Positions 8,001-18,546 of a DNA stretch of 18,673 bases are shown here, in pieces. How positions within the stretch are numbered: position 1 is the first letter of the stretch; each line of letters opens with the position of its first letter. Below the pieces are notes generated by a model that saw only the letters and a list, made by a program, of their open reading frames with translations, was not told the origin of the DNA and did not search any database. The DNA is taken from NCBI GenBank assembly GCA_035275805.1, contig DATEMG010000443.1, positions 1 through 18,673 on the forward strand. The letters run 5' to 3'. The DNA is from JAJVID01 sp035275805. Its GTDB lineage: Bacteria; Acidobacteriota; Blastocatellia; RBC074. Position numbers and translations under genes: made by a program.

Positions 8001-9101
8001 GCGGCCTGTCGTAAAGCGATCGAGCTTGCTCCGAACGAAGCTCATGTGTGGTACTCGCTCAGTCACTGGTTAGCCAATTGTCTGAATAGGTACGAGGAGG
8101 CGGAGGCGGCCTTCCGCAAGGCGATCGAGCTTACTGAGAATATCGCTGAACTCGCCGGGCTATGGGGCGGGCTCGCACAATTACTGACGGATCACCTGAA
8201 GAGGTACGAGGAGGCGGAGGCGGCCTGCCGGAAAGCGATCGATCTCGATCCGAACAGATCGCGGCTTTGGGATAACCTCGTCGGGGTGTTGTGCAATTTG
8301 AAAAGGTACGATGAGGCGGAAGCGGCCTGCCACAGAGCGATCGAACTCGATCCCAACGAATCTAGATCATGGCATAACCTTGGACGCATTCTGCACATGG
8401 GCCTGAAGAGGAACGAGGAAGCGGAGACGGCCTATCGTAAGGCGATCGAACTCGATCCGAACGCGCCATGGGTGTGGGTTAGCCTCGGCCGCTTGCTGGC
8501 GGAGCCTTTGAAGAGATATGAGGAGGCGGAGGCGGCGTACCTCGAAGCTGGAGCAGCCTTTCGCAAATATCTCGAGCGTAATCCGGACGACGCCGAAACC
8601 TGGCTTCATCTTGGAACAATTTTCGATAATAACCTGCGCCGGCCTGACGAAGCTGAGGAGTCTTTCCGTAAAGCTGTTGAATTGAAGCCGAACAATATTG
8701 ATTTTAACCGCGCGCTTGCCTGCATTTTGATCAAGCGCGGGAAGTGGGACGACTCGGTTGTGTGCGCGCGAAAATTCATCAGCGAAGGAGGCGATGAATT
8801 TCACGAGCGGAATTGGCCCGACATCATCGGGTTCTTTCGCGACGCCGTCGCATCGGGCCATGCAGAGGATGCGGTAGGGTTGCTGGATGAAACGGATTAC
8901 GGCGAACGCTGGCGTCCCTTGCGCGAAGCTTTGCAGGCGATCGCCGAAGATGATGCAAGCTATTTGTTGCGCGTGGCTCCCGAAATCCGGCAGCCGGCCG
9001 AAGAGATCGTCGCGATGCTGGCGCCGGAAGGCTCAAGGCTAGGGGGCGCTCCGAAGTCGACGCGCGCGCGGCGGACACGGCGGAAGAAATCGCCGGACTG
9101 A
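5028..9101 (+). CDS. STAND-like NTPase with winged helix and about 16 TPRs
   Basis: A 1357-residue, predicted cytosolic protein. Residues 1-300 are an AAA/STAND-type NTPase: YNPALLKKEALIAQFIARR (15-33), Walker A GPRGSGKTT (58-66), Walker B LVLLFDNSD (161-169), and a sensor-1-like LLFIGVTNA (192-200). Residues 300-380 look like a winged helix (ATAAELAEKLRMETNAVSAV, then LDNDGIVEKV) ending in ERFFNIWYLMRASRR, as in archaeal-type ATPases (ATPase_2). Residues 380-650 are helical with no family I recognise. Residues 658-1222 hold about 16 TPRs, mostly 35 residues long, of type RYEEAEAAFRKAIELxPN. Repeat 15 carries a 7-residue partial helix duplication. The tail is basic (RARRTRRKK). There is no N-terminal effector domain. 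The start at 5028 follows GAGAGGTG; an upstream in-frame GTG (5007) is inside a palindrome. A signalling or conflict role is inference. Confidence 0.85.
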   Translation: MGNMAGEPLARMTVYNPALLKKEALIAQFIARRSLLDHLVGELRRGGKTGYQHHMIIGPRGSGKTTLLRRLRYAIEDDPELYSHWLPLVFPEEQYNISRLSDLWVNCLDALSDTLERGNRKDESESLDQRIDELPADDEKRRAQAALDLLVGWAKKEGRGLVLLFDNSDLLFDRLKSDHWLIREVLSADNRLLFIGVTNAPIKATYDHEGAFFDFFKTHEMRGLTDQETREVIFNLARLRHTPHVIETLEREPGRIRALNLLTGGNLRTIVVLYQALARGKDDSIRADLEQLLDQYTPLYKHRFESLSAQSQQVVDALALNWDPATAAELAEKLRMETNAVSAVLNRLDNDGIVEKVPSPPGEKMFFQIAERFFNIWYLMRASRRVRRKLIWLVEFLKMFYGDKELYRRARHMVREPQLEGDKSQRAELALTLAMVIEEPGLRRALETEGVGSLMSCGIEDRQRLGLILDLEGEDASLKDLVERFQSLREFSEKIEQTKGELPPEFWEYLITAPTLSLEEKKKAFDEVARLGSDEIRQWVEKFESEAKRLVELFGPEPCRKLFEAIRSGQMADGADVEGADAAAIKGNDASLRVIARLFSFDRTKDEALLYQAEGVLNAVQSPHVWLSWAETVANSEDLSKKLAGALTRVNRLKGHDAGSWRRVGALQFRLRRHPEAEASYRKSIALDPDAFTSWNDLGYCLVYWKGSFDEAESAYRKAIALDPKAASPWFRLGDLLQRHLNRFEEAAAAFRKATELAPDVVLPWGFLVQLLTHHLNRYEEAEAVCREALKHRPDVPDLWMSLGFLLMDHLQKYEEAEAAFRKAIELKPNDAWLWIHLARLFSTRLGRGDDALDACRTAIELSPNDADVWMFFGERLLNLRRYEEAEAAFRKVHALKPNRQNVWGNIGLSLRLSERYEEAEAAYRKAIELEPNAPWHWSGLGQLLADHLKRYEEAEAAFRKAIELNPNETWAWLSLSELLQNHLNRSEEAVAACRKAIELAPNEAHVWYSLSHWLANCLNRYEEAEAAFRKAIELTENIAELAGLWGGLAQLLTDHLKRYEEAEAACRKAIDLDPNRSRLWDNLVGVLCNLKRYDEAEAACHRAIELDPNESRSWHNLGRILHMGLKRNEEAETAYRKAIELDPNAPWVWVSLGRLLAEPLKRYEEAEAAYLEAGAAFRKYLERNPDDAETWLHLGTIFDNNLRRPDEAEESFRKAVELKPNNIDFNRALACILIKRGKWDDSVVCARKFISEGGDEFHERNWPDIIGFFRDAVASGHAEDAVGLLDETDYGERWRPLREALQAIAEDDASYLLRVAPEIRQPAEEIVAMLAPEGSRLGGAPKSTRARRTRRKKSPD
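6999..8693 (+). repeat. In-gene array of about sixteen 105-bp TPR units
   Basis: The TPRs are similar in DNA as well as protein. A run beginning TACGAGGAGGCGGAGGCGGC and continuing into the KAIEL codons recurs almost unchanged at 7467, 7881, 8091 and 8205, and more loosely in most other units. Most units are 105 bp (35 codons); three are 102 bp (two ending at residues 899 and 933, one ending at 1110), and one near 8142-8255 is longer by three codons. The pattern points to recent unit duplication or gene conversion. Confidence 0.75.
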
Positions 9102-9130
9102 AATGCCGGACTGAAATGCCGGACTGAAAT
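9092..9130 (+). repeat. 13-bp tandem triplication across the stop codon
   Basis: Three perfect, adjacent copies of GCCGGACTGAAAT lie at 9092-9104, 9105-9117 and 9118-9130. The first copy holds the NTPase-TPR stop codon (TGA, 9099-9101); the other two fill most of the 44-bp gap before the dioxygenase gene. Replication slippage is the likely origin. Confidence 0.95.
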
Positions 9131-9145
9131 GATGGATAAACTGCG

Positions 9146-9991
9146 ATGACTCAAACATCACAATTCAAAATCATTCCCGACAACAACGAACTTGACCAGG
9201 TCGAGCGTGACCTGCGCTTCCACACGCTCGGCGTCGAAAACCCGTCGACGCTCACGCGGGAGCAGATCGCGTCGTTCAACCGCGACGGTTTTCTCAAAGG
9301 CATTCACATTTTCAGTGAAGGCGCCATCGCCGCGCATCGCCGCTACTTCGACAGCCTGCTCGAACGAGTCGTCGCCGCAGGGGGCGACAGTTATTCGATC
9401 AGCACGGCGCATTTGAAATATCCGGAGGTTTATGACCTGCTCGCGCATCCGCGCATCGTCGCCGTCGTTAAAGACCTGCTGGGCGAGGACGTGATCGGGT
9501 GGGGCTCGCACTATTTCTGCAAGATGCCGCGCGACGGCAAACGGGTGAGCTGGCATCAGGATGCGAGCTACTGGCCCTTGACGCCGTCGAAGACCGTCAC
9601 CGTGTGGCTGGCGATTGACGACACCGATACGGAAAACGCCTGCATGCGCTTCATTCCAGGTTCGCACCTGTACGGACATCTCACTTGGAGTTTGAGCGAG
9701 GACGACGAAGGCAATGTGCTCAATCAAACCATCGCTGATGTCGAACGGTTCGGCGCTCCTGTAGATGATGTTTTGCGGGCCGGGGAGATTTCGATCCACA
9801 GCGACCTGACGCTGCACGGGTCTGAAGCGAACGATTCGGACCGAAGGCGATGTGGATTGACTTTGCGTTATTGCGCGGCTGACGTGCGGGCGTATCTGGG
9901 GTGGAATGCGAAAGGGGTCGTAGTGAGCGGCGCGGACGCCGATGGACATTGGGCGAATGCGGCGAGGCCGACCCCCATTGAGCAAAGCTGA
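9146..9991 (+). CDS. Phytanoyl-CoA dioxygenase (PhyH) family protein
   Basis: A 281-residue Fe(II)/2-oxoglutarate-dependent oxygenase of the PhyH family. The iron-binding HxD is in SWHQDASYW (H137, D139), the distal His is H224 in IHSDLTLHGS, and the 2-oxoglutarate-binding Arg is probably one of R233-R235 in NDSDRRRCGLTLRY. Also typical are LREQ-like TREQIASFNRDGFL at 37-50 and the CMRFIPGSHLYGH segment at 166-178. The Asp of HxD is present, which favours hydroxylation over halogenation. No signal peptide is seen, so it is cytosolic; the substrate cannot be read from the sequence. It lies 44 bp after the NTPase-TPR gene, same strand, so cotranscription is possible, though no functional link is evident. 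No strong Shine-Dalgarno precedes the ATG. A hairpin follows at 10021-10058. Confidence 0.88.
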   Translation: MTQTSQFKIIPDNNELDQVERDLRFHTLGVENPSTLTREQIASFNRDGFLKGIHIFSEGAIAAHRRYFDSLLERVVAAGGDSYSISTAHLKYPEVYDLLAHPRIVAVVKDLLGEDVIGWGSHYFCKMPRDGKRVSWHQDASYWPLTPSKTVTVWLAIDDTDTENACMRFIPGSHLYGHLTWSLSEDDEGNVLNQTIADVERFGAPVDDVLRAGEISIHSDLTLHGSEANDSDRRRCGLTLRYCAADVRAYLGWNAKGVVVSGADADGHWANAARPTPIEQS

Positions 9992-10020
9992 AGTCGTCGT
10001 GACTTGAACGCGGGTAAGAT

Positions 10021-10058
10021 GCGAGGGGCGATGAACAGCAAAGTTCATCGCCCCTCGC
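10021..10058. terminator. Perfect 16-bp hairpin between convergent genes
   Basis: GCGAGGGGCGATGAAC (10021-10036) pairs perfectly with 10043-10058 around a 6-nt AGCAAA loop. It lies between the stops of the dioxygenase gene (plus) and the first TonB receptor gene (minus), the usual place for a bidirectional terminator. The T tract is weak on both sides (TCCTTTC on plus, ATCTTA on minus), so it may slow polymerase or protect 3' ends instead of being a textbook intrinsic terminator. Confidence 0.7.
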
Positions 10059-10073
10059 TCCTTTCGCCTTGGG

Positions 10074-13958
<3,885 letters not shown>

Positions 13959-14000
13959 GGCTCCTCCTTTGGTTTGGGTGTGATGACGGAATATCTACCG

Positions 14001-14061
14001 TAAGCCTCAAGTCATCCCAGGCGTCTGGGCAGGCTTCGGGATATTGGTTCTGCCCGCTTCT
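14001..14061 (-). promoter_or_regulatory. Conserved leader block upstream of TonB receptor 1
   Basis: On the plus strand it reads TAAGCCTCAAGTCATC, then GGGCAGGCTTCGGGATATTG, then GTTCTGCCCGC. The same order of words occurs at 18229-18273 upstream of paralogue 2. The outer arms AAGCCT (14002-14007) and AGGCTT (14031-14036) can pair, with an inner CCCAG/CTGGG stem (14016-14020 with 14025-14029). It starts 43 bp before the receptor's ATG, so it may be a leader RNA structure or a shared regulator site. Confidence 0.6.
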
Positions 14062-14322
14062 CAGATAAGCAAGAATGCCAATCGAAGCGAGAAAAATGGA
14101 TCCAAAATTTTTAGTAGATTATTGATGCGAAGTTGATGGTTAACTATTTAATAAACGCAAGTCGCATTCCACCCGATGATCGTCTTTTTATTCAGATGCT
14201 GCCAGTGTTGATGAACCTTTATCCAACACTATTGCAGTAATTACGCGGATCGCGATTGAGCGGGCGAAAGCCCATCAGAGGCTGATTTCGGCGAGTCTGT
14301 CCAAAATTCTAAAATCGCAGTC

Positions 14323-14373
14323 CGAAAAAATGAAAGCCCGGCGGCATGACTTAGGGTTAAGTCGCGCCGCCGG
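14323..14373 (-). terminator. Intrinsic terminator of TonB receptor 2
   Basis: Arms 14338-14353 and 14358-14373 form a 16-bp stem with a 2-nt internal mismatch and a 4-nt loop; the outer part is CCGGCGGC/GCCGCCGG. Read on the minus strand it is followed by GCTTTCATTTTTTCGG, giving a U tract. It lies 35 bp beyond the stop codon of the receptor at 14408 and should separate it from paralogue 1. Confidence 0.8.
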
Positions 14374-14407
14374 ACAGTGGTGAGGAGGGCGTAATTGGTC
14401 AAATCAC

Positions 14408-17400
14408 TTAGAAGTTGATCTTCGCGCCGATGCGAATCTTGCGCGACTCACTAGCCACGTTGGTCCGAATACGCCCGAAGGTAGTTCCAACTGGGGGAAT
14501 CACCGCGTCCGGGAATCCGAAGTTAACGTGATTGAAGACATTGAATAGCTCGAAGCGCAGCTCGAAATTCGCTGTTTCGCTGAACTTGGTGCGTTTGAGA
14601 AGCGCCATATCCACGTTCCAGGCGCCGGGGCCGGTGAAGTAATTGCGCCCTGTGGCGCCCAGCTCACCAGGGCCGGGCTGCGAAAATCTGGCAATCTCTT
14701 CCGCCGTAAAGTAACCCGGAACTCCGCCGAAGTTGCTCGCAGTCTTGTTCACCTGGCCCATCGAGCGCGGGCAGTTGTTGCAATTGGCCGTCGAGTTGAT
14801 GATGCTGCCCAACTGGTTCGCGCCCGAATAGACCGTGAACGGACGTCCAGTCTGCAATGTCACCACGCCGTTGACGTTCCATCCCTCGATGAACCGCTGG
14901 ACTAAGCCCGGCGCGCCATCGCCGATCCATCCGCCCTTGCCGAAGGGCAGATCCCATATCCCGTAACCGATGAAAACGTGCGTGCGATCGAAATCCGAAC
15001 GCGCGTAGTTCAGGAAGCGGCGGTTGTTGTCGAAGGGCGTTGAAGAGGCCAGTTGCCCGTTGCCTGTGCCGGCCGTAGTGAAGGCCGGATCGAATGAGCG
15101 AGTGTCGAGCGACTTCGAGAAGGTGTACGAACCCTGGAATTGCACGCCTTGCGAGAACTTCCGCTGCACTATTACTTGCAACGCGTGATAGGTCGAATAG
15201 TCGTTCGAGTCAATCACATTGATCCCGGCAAACTGCGGGAACGGGCGGAAGAATGTCGTCGGCAGCCCCGCCAATTCAAGCAACGGTCGCCCGCTCTGGA
15301 CGCGCCCCGCCAAAGTGGACGCGATTCCCGCGACATTATTGTTTGCAATTTGGCTGGCAAACTGGCTGCGCAGGAAATCCGATCCTGACTGAGCTGCCGG
15401 CTTATCGGAGTGCGGCCCGAGAAGCTGGTTGAAGAGCGGGCTTTGGTAGGCCGGATTGGCCACCAGCCTATTGTACTCGTTGAGAAAGCCGTTGTTGAAG
15501 ATGTCCACCTGGCCGATGTTGTATGCGCCGAACAGGTGGTTAGCCCTGCGACCGATATAGGCGACGTCAACCAGGATGTTCTTGCCGAGGTCGCGTTGGA
15601 GGTTCAGGCTCCATTGGTTTGTCAGCGGCGATTGGAAATCGGGATCGACTACCGTGATCGTGCCCGACCCAAACGGCGCCGGTTGCAGTTGCGCGCTGGG
15701 GATGACCGTTGACGACGGCGCAATCGTGGGAATGCCGTCGCGGACGCGTCCACCTGTGCGGTTCGGGCCACCCGTTTGACCGAATTCGGTGTTGACCACG
15801 CCAAGCGTGACGCCCGGAATGGTGTTGTAGATCGCCGATGACAGCACAAAAGTGTTGAGGCGGTCGGAGGCCAGGCGATAGTTGGCGCGAATCGAAGTCT
15901 TGCCGTCGCCCCAGGGGTCCCACGCCAGGCCGACGCTCGGCGACCAGTTGTGCAGATCGCTCTCGTAAATGTCACGGGCCGTCCAGCGTAAGGCGTTAGT
16001 GGCCGGCGCGCCGATCGTGACCGGCTGTTGCGGCCCATACAGGCGCCCACGCGCGAACGGCGTCAGCCTTAGCTCGTTGCGCACGCCGAGATCAATCGTC
16101 AGGTTCGGACGCAGCTTCCACGTATCCTGAATATAGAAGTCATACTCGCCGTAACGCGCGTCGTTAAGGAAAAGCGTGCTCGACGGCTGGAATCCGGTTA
16201 AGCCGATGTCGGCGACGAAGCCCTGCGTGATGGAAGAGACGCGGCCCAACAGGTCATCGATCGCGTTCTGCAGGCGCGGACGGTCGTTGGTATTGATGCC
16301 TGGCGCAGTCGAAGTTGTGATCGCGGGCAGACAGAAGAACTCCTGTCCCGACGCGTTGACGCCCGACGTCCCATTCAGACACGCGACGTTGACCGTAGCG
16401 GCCGCTACGCCGCCGGTACCGAGGATGTTGACGATCTGGTTGGCGTTCTGCCCGCCGATCGAGCCGCGCACGTCACGGTGCTGCGTATAACGAAAATTGA
16501 CGCCGCCTTTGACCAGGTGCGCGCCCTTCGTCCAACTCAGGTTATCCACGATCTGATAAGTGTTGATCGTGCGCAGATTACCCATCGAGAAGTCGAGCGG
16601 ATCGGTCGGAGCGATAGTGACGATCGAGAAAGGCTGCGCGCCTGCCGACGGGTTGATGAAATTGAAAGTGAAATGATTGCCGCCGACAACCAGTTCGTTG
16701 ACCAGACTCGGCGTGATCACCGAGCGATAGCTGGCCGCCAGATTGCGCGGGTCGCGCGTCGTATTGACTTTCGGCGGCAATCCCGGGAAGGCCGGCGCGC
16801 CCGCGTTGGTTGTATCGTTGATCGTGTTCTGATTGCCCCAGGCGTAGCGGACGAACATATTGTGCCGGTCATTGAATCTGTGATCGATCTTGAAGAGGAA
16901 GTCTCGCTGAGGGTCAAGACGGCCGGCGTTGTATACAAATCCGGCGGTGTTCAATCCGTCGCCGGCGGCGTAGTTATTCGGCGCCGGGAACAGGCTTAGC
17001 ACTCGCTGTTGAATGGTCGGGTCAATGCCGAGCCGGCGCGGATCATTGGCCACAATGTCGTAGGTGGCGATGCAATTCGTCGTCACTGTCGCGCTGCAGT
17101 TGGGGAGCAACGGGGCGCCGTTAGCGTCCACCGAGGCGCCGGCCTGGCCCGCGGCCAGGTTGCGCCCGCCCCGGACGTAACGGAAGATGCCCTGGCTCAA
17201 GGTCGGTGTGTAGACAGTGCGGCTTTGAGTTATCGGAGTGATTTGGCGCTGACCCTGGAAGTTGAAGAAAAAGAAGGTGCGGTCTTTACCATTGTAAACG
17301 CCCGGAATCTTCACGGGGCCGCCTACGTCGCCTCCGTATTGATGTTGACGCAACGACGGCCTGGTCAGCCCAAGTATGGGGTTTTGCCACTCATTAGCCG

Positions 17401-18205
17401 CGAGCGCCGCGTTGCGATGGAAGTAAAACAGGTTGCCATGAATTTGATTGCCGCCGGACTTGGTCACGAGCGCGACCTGCGCGCCGCTGCTGCGGCCGTA
17501 TTCGGCCGTCGCGTTGCTGGTGATGACGCGAAACTCCTGCAGGCCGTCGGGGTTGGTGCGCAGCGGCGAGAACTCCGAGCCGCCCGCCGACGATTCGTTG
17601 ATATCAATGCCGTCAAGCGTGTAGTTGAAAGCGCGGTCACGCGCGCCGTTGACGTGAGACCCGCCGCCCGTGTTCGCGCCGACAGAGACGCCGGGTTGCA
17701 GGCGCACAAAGGTCAGTGGGTTGCGTCCACCCGAGGTCGCGTCCAGACCCAGCGGCAATTCGACAAGTGTCTTGTTGTCTACCGTCGCGCCGAAGTTGCC
17801 CGAAGTCGAGGTCTGGACGCGCTCATAGCTGGCGGTGACTTCTATCACCTCCTGCGCCTGGCCTACTGTCAAATCCACGTTGACCGTCAACGGCTGGCCC
17901 ACGGTCAGCACGTTGCCTTTAGAGACGAATTTTTTGAAGCCTTCTCGTTCGACGGTGACGGTATAGACGCCGAGCTGTATTCCGTCGAAGACGTAGACGC
18001 CTGCGGATGTAGTCGTGGTTGTGAATGAGATGTTGGTGCCTTCGTTGGTCAGGGTGACTTTGGCCCCAGGCAAGACGGCGCCGGTCGGGTCTTGAACCAC
18101 GCCGGTCACGCGTGATGTGCCGGCGGTTTGAGCAAAGACAGCGAAAGACAATAGTGAACAGAGCAGCGACGAGATGGCCGCCATAGGGATTCTCTTCTGT
18201 TTCAT
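14408..18205 (-). CDS. Oar-like TonB-dependent outer-membrane receptor, paralogue 2
   Basis: A 1265-residue protein of the same architecture as its neighbour. The signal peptide ends near VFA (25). A carboxypeptidase-regulatory-like domain spans about 31-115 (SRVTGVVQDPTGAVLPGAKV). The plug follows, with VNGARDRAFNYTLDGIDINE at 185-204 and TKSGGNQIHGNLFYFHRNAA. A long barrel ends RIGAKINF with a terminal Phe. The plug's usual LPLNGRN is interrupted: here LPL (150-152) is followed by GLDATSG and only then GRNPL (160-164). The role is predicted TonB-driven uptake of an unknown ligand at the outer membrane. Plug sequences are close to those of paralogue 1, while barrel loops differ strongly, suggesting tandem duplication followed by ligand divergence. 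AGGAGA lies 5 nt before the ATG. It has its own terminator and the shared leader, so it is probably a separate transcription unit. Confidence 0.92.
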   Translation of the reverse strand: MKQKRIPMAAISSLLCSLLSFAVFAQTAGTSRVTGVVQDPTGAVLPGAKVTLTNEGTNISFTTTTTSAGVYVFDGIQLGVYTVTVEREGFKKFVSKGNVLTVGQPLTVNVDLTVGQAQEVIEVTASYERVQTSTSGNFGATVDNKTLVELPLGLDATSGGRNPLTFVRLQPGVSVGANTGGGSHVNGARDRAFNYTLDGIDINESSAGGSEFSPLRTNPDGLQEFRVITSNATAEYGRSSGAQVALVTKSGGNQIHGNLFYFHRNAALAANEWQNPILGLTRPSLRQHQYGGDVGGPVKIPGVYNGKDRTFFFFNFQGQRQITPITQSRTVYTPTLSQGIFRYVRGGRNLAAGQAGASVDANGAPLLPNCSATVTTNCIATYDIVANDPRRLGIDPTIQQRVLSLFPAPNNYAAGDGLNTAGFVYNAGRLDPQRDFLFKIDHRFNDRHNMFVRYAWGNQNTINDTTNAGAPAFPGLPPKVNTTRDPRNLAASYRSVITPSLVNELVVGGNHFTFNFINPSAGAQPFSIVTIAPTDPLDFSMGNLRTINTYQIVDNLSWTKGAHLVKGGVNFRYTQHRDVRGSIGGQNANQIVNILGTGGVAAATVNVACLNGTSGVNASGQEFFCLPAITTSTAPGINTNDRPRLQNAIDDLLGRVSSITQGFVADIGLTGFQPSSTLFLNDARYGEYDFYIQDTWKLRPNLTIDLGVRNELRLTPFARGRLYGPQQPVTIGAPATNALRWTARDIYESDLHNWSPSVGLAWDPWGDGKTSIRANYRLASDRLNTFVLSSAIYNTIPGVTLGVVNTEFGQTGGPNRTGGRVRDGIPTIAPSSTVIPSAQLQPAPFGSGTITVVDPDFQSPLTNQWSLNLQRDLGKNILVDVAYIGRRANHLFGAYNIGQVDIFNNGFLNEYNRLVANPAYQSPLFNQLLGPHSDKPAAQSGSDFLRSQFASQIANNNVAGIASTLAGRVQSGRPLLELAGLPTTFFRPFPQFAGINVIDSNDYSTYHALQVIVQRKFSQGVQFQGSYTFSKSLDTRSFDPAFTTAGTGNGQLASSTPFDNNRRFLNYARSDFDRTHVFIGYGIWDLPFGKGGWIGDGAPGLVQRFIEGWNVNGVVTLQTGRPFTVYSGANQLGSIINSTANCNNCPRSMGQVNKTASNFGGVPGYFTAEEIARFSQPGPGELGATGRNYFTGPGAWNVDMALLKRTKFSETANFELRFELFNVFNHVNFGFPDAVIPPVGTTFGRIRTNVASESRKIRIGAKINF

Positions 18206-18546
18206 GGGTTCTCCTGAGTATCAGCCCTGAGCCTCAAATCATCTCGGCAGGCTTTAGATAATCGGTTCCGCGCATTCGTCGAGCGAACAAATCCTGTTCA
18301 GCTTCAAGGAATGCTGATGTTAATGAATCCCAGCTAGCTTTTATGTCGATGTTCCGAGTCGGCTGTTCTAACGCCGTCGCCGACTTCGCCGGCAAGCCCC
18401 GCGACCACCGGCCCATTGCCGGGGCCTCGGCGAAAATAAGGTTTAACTTGAGGTCTATAGATTAACAAGTCTTCCGGATGACCGCAAGATGTTTTTCGCT
18501 CATTTGGGGCGCCTGCTGTATTTTTGGAAAGGAGTGTTGGAAGGGG
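18206..18546. other. Intergenic region upstream of TonB receptor 2 (341 bp)
   Basis: It contains the Shine-Dalgarno and shared leader block of receptor 2 (18229-18273). An AT-rich stretch at about 18435-18475 could hold a minus-strand promoter, but I see no convincing -35/-10 pair. No gene is supported; a 60-codon minus-strand frame across it overlaps the leader and has no protein-like character. Confidence 0.5.
18229..18273 (-). promoter_or_regulatory. Conserved leader block upstream of TonB receptor 2
   Basis: TGAGCCTCAAATCATC then TCGGCAGGCTT and GATAATCGGTTCCGCGC on the plus strand match, word for word with small changes, the block at 14001-14061. AGCCT (18230-18234) and AGGCT (18249-18253) can pair as in the other copy, but the inner CCCAG/CTGGG stem is missing here. 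It starts 24 bp before the receptor's ATG. Confidence 0.6.

Larger units (their letters stand above)
13959..14407. other. Intergenic region between the two TonB receptor genes (449 bp)
   Basis: From right to left on the minus strand it holds the terminator of paralogue 2 (14323-14373), then an AT-rich stretch (about 14090-14160) likely to contain the promoter of paralogue 1, and then the leader block shared with paralogue 2 (14001-14061) and a Shine-Dalgarno. A small hairpin with 7-bp arms (14204-14210 with 14224-14230) and a GGGC-GAAA-GCCC hairpin (14262-14273) are also present, with no assigned role. No credible gene is seen. Confidence 0.55.

Noticed and set aside
6999..8693. Regular repeats as a CRISPR array or satellite
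   Set aside because: The 105-bp period is in frame throughout and encodes TPR consensus residues.
9158..10048. 296-codon minus-strand open frame
   Set aside because: Antisense to the dioxygenase gene and runs into the terminator hairpin; no recognisable motif.
14262..14273. GGGC-GAAA-GCCC hairpin as part of a riboswitch
   Set aside because: A lone 4-bp stem with a GNRA-type loop; no other conserved riboswitch elements are visible around it.
17009..18028. 339-codon plus-strand open frame
   Set aside because: Antisense to the TonB receptor 2 gene; composition is Arg/Ala/Val-rich shadow sequence with no domain or ribosome binding site.
18255..18275. GGAACC in the leader block as an ECF sigma -35 element
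   Set aside because: The other copy reads AGAACC and no consistent -10 partner is found at ECF spacing in both.
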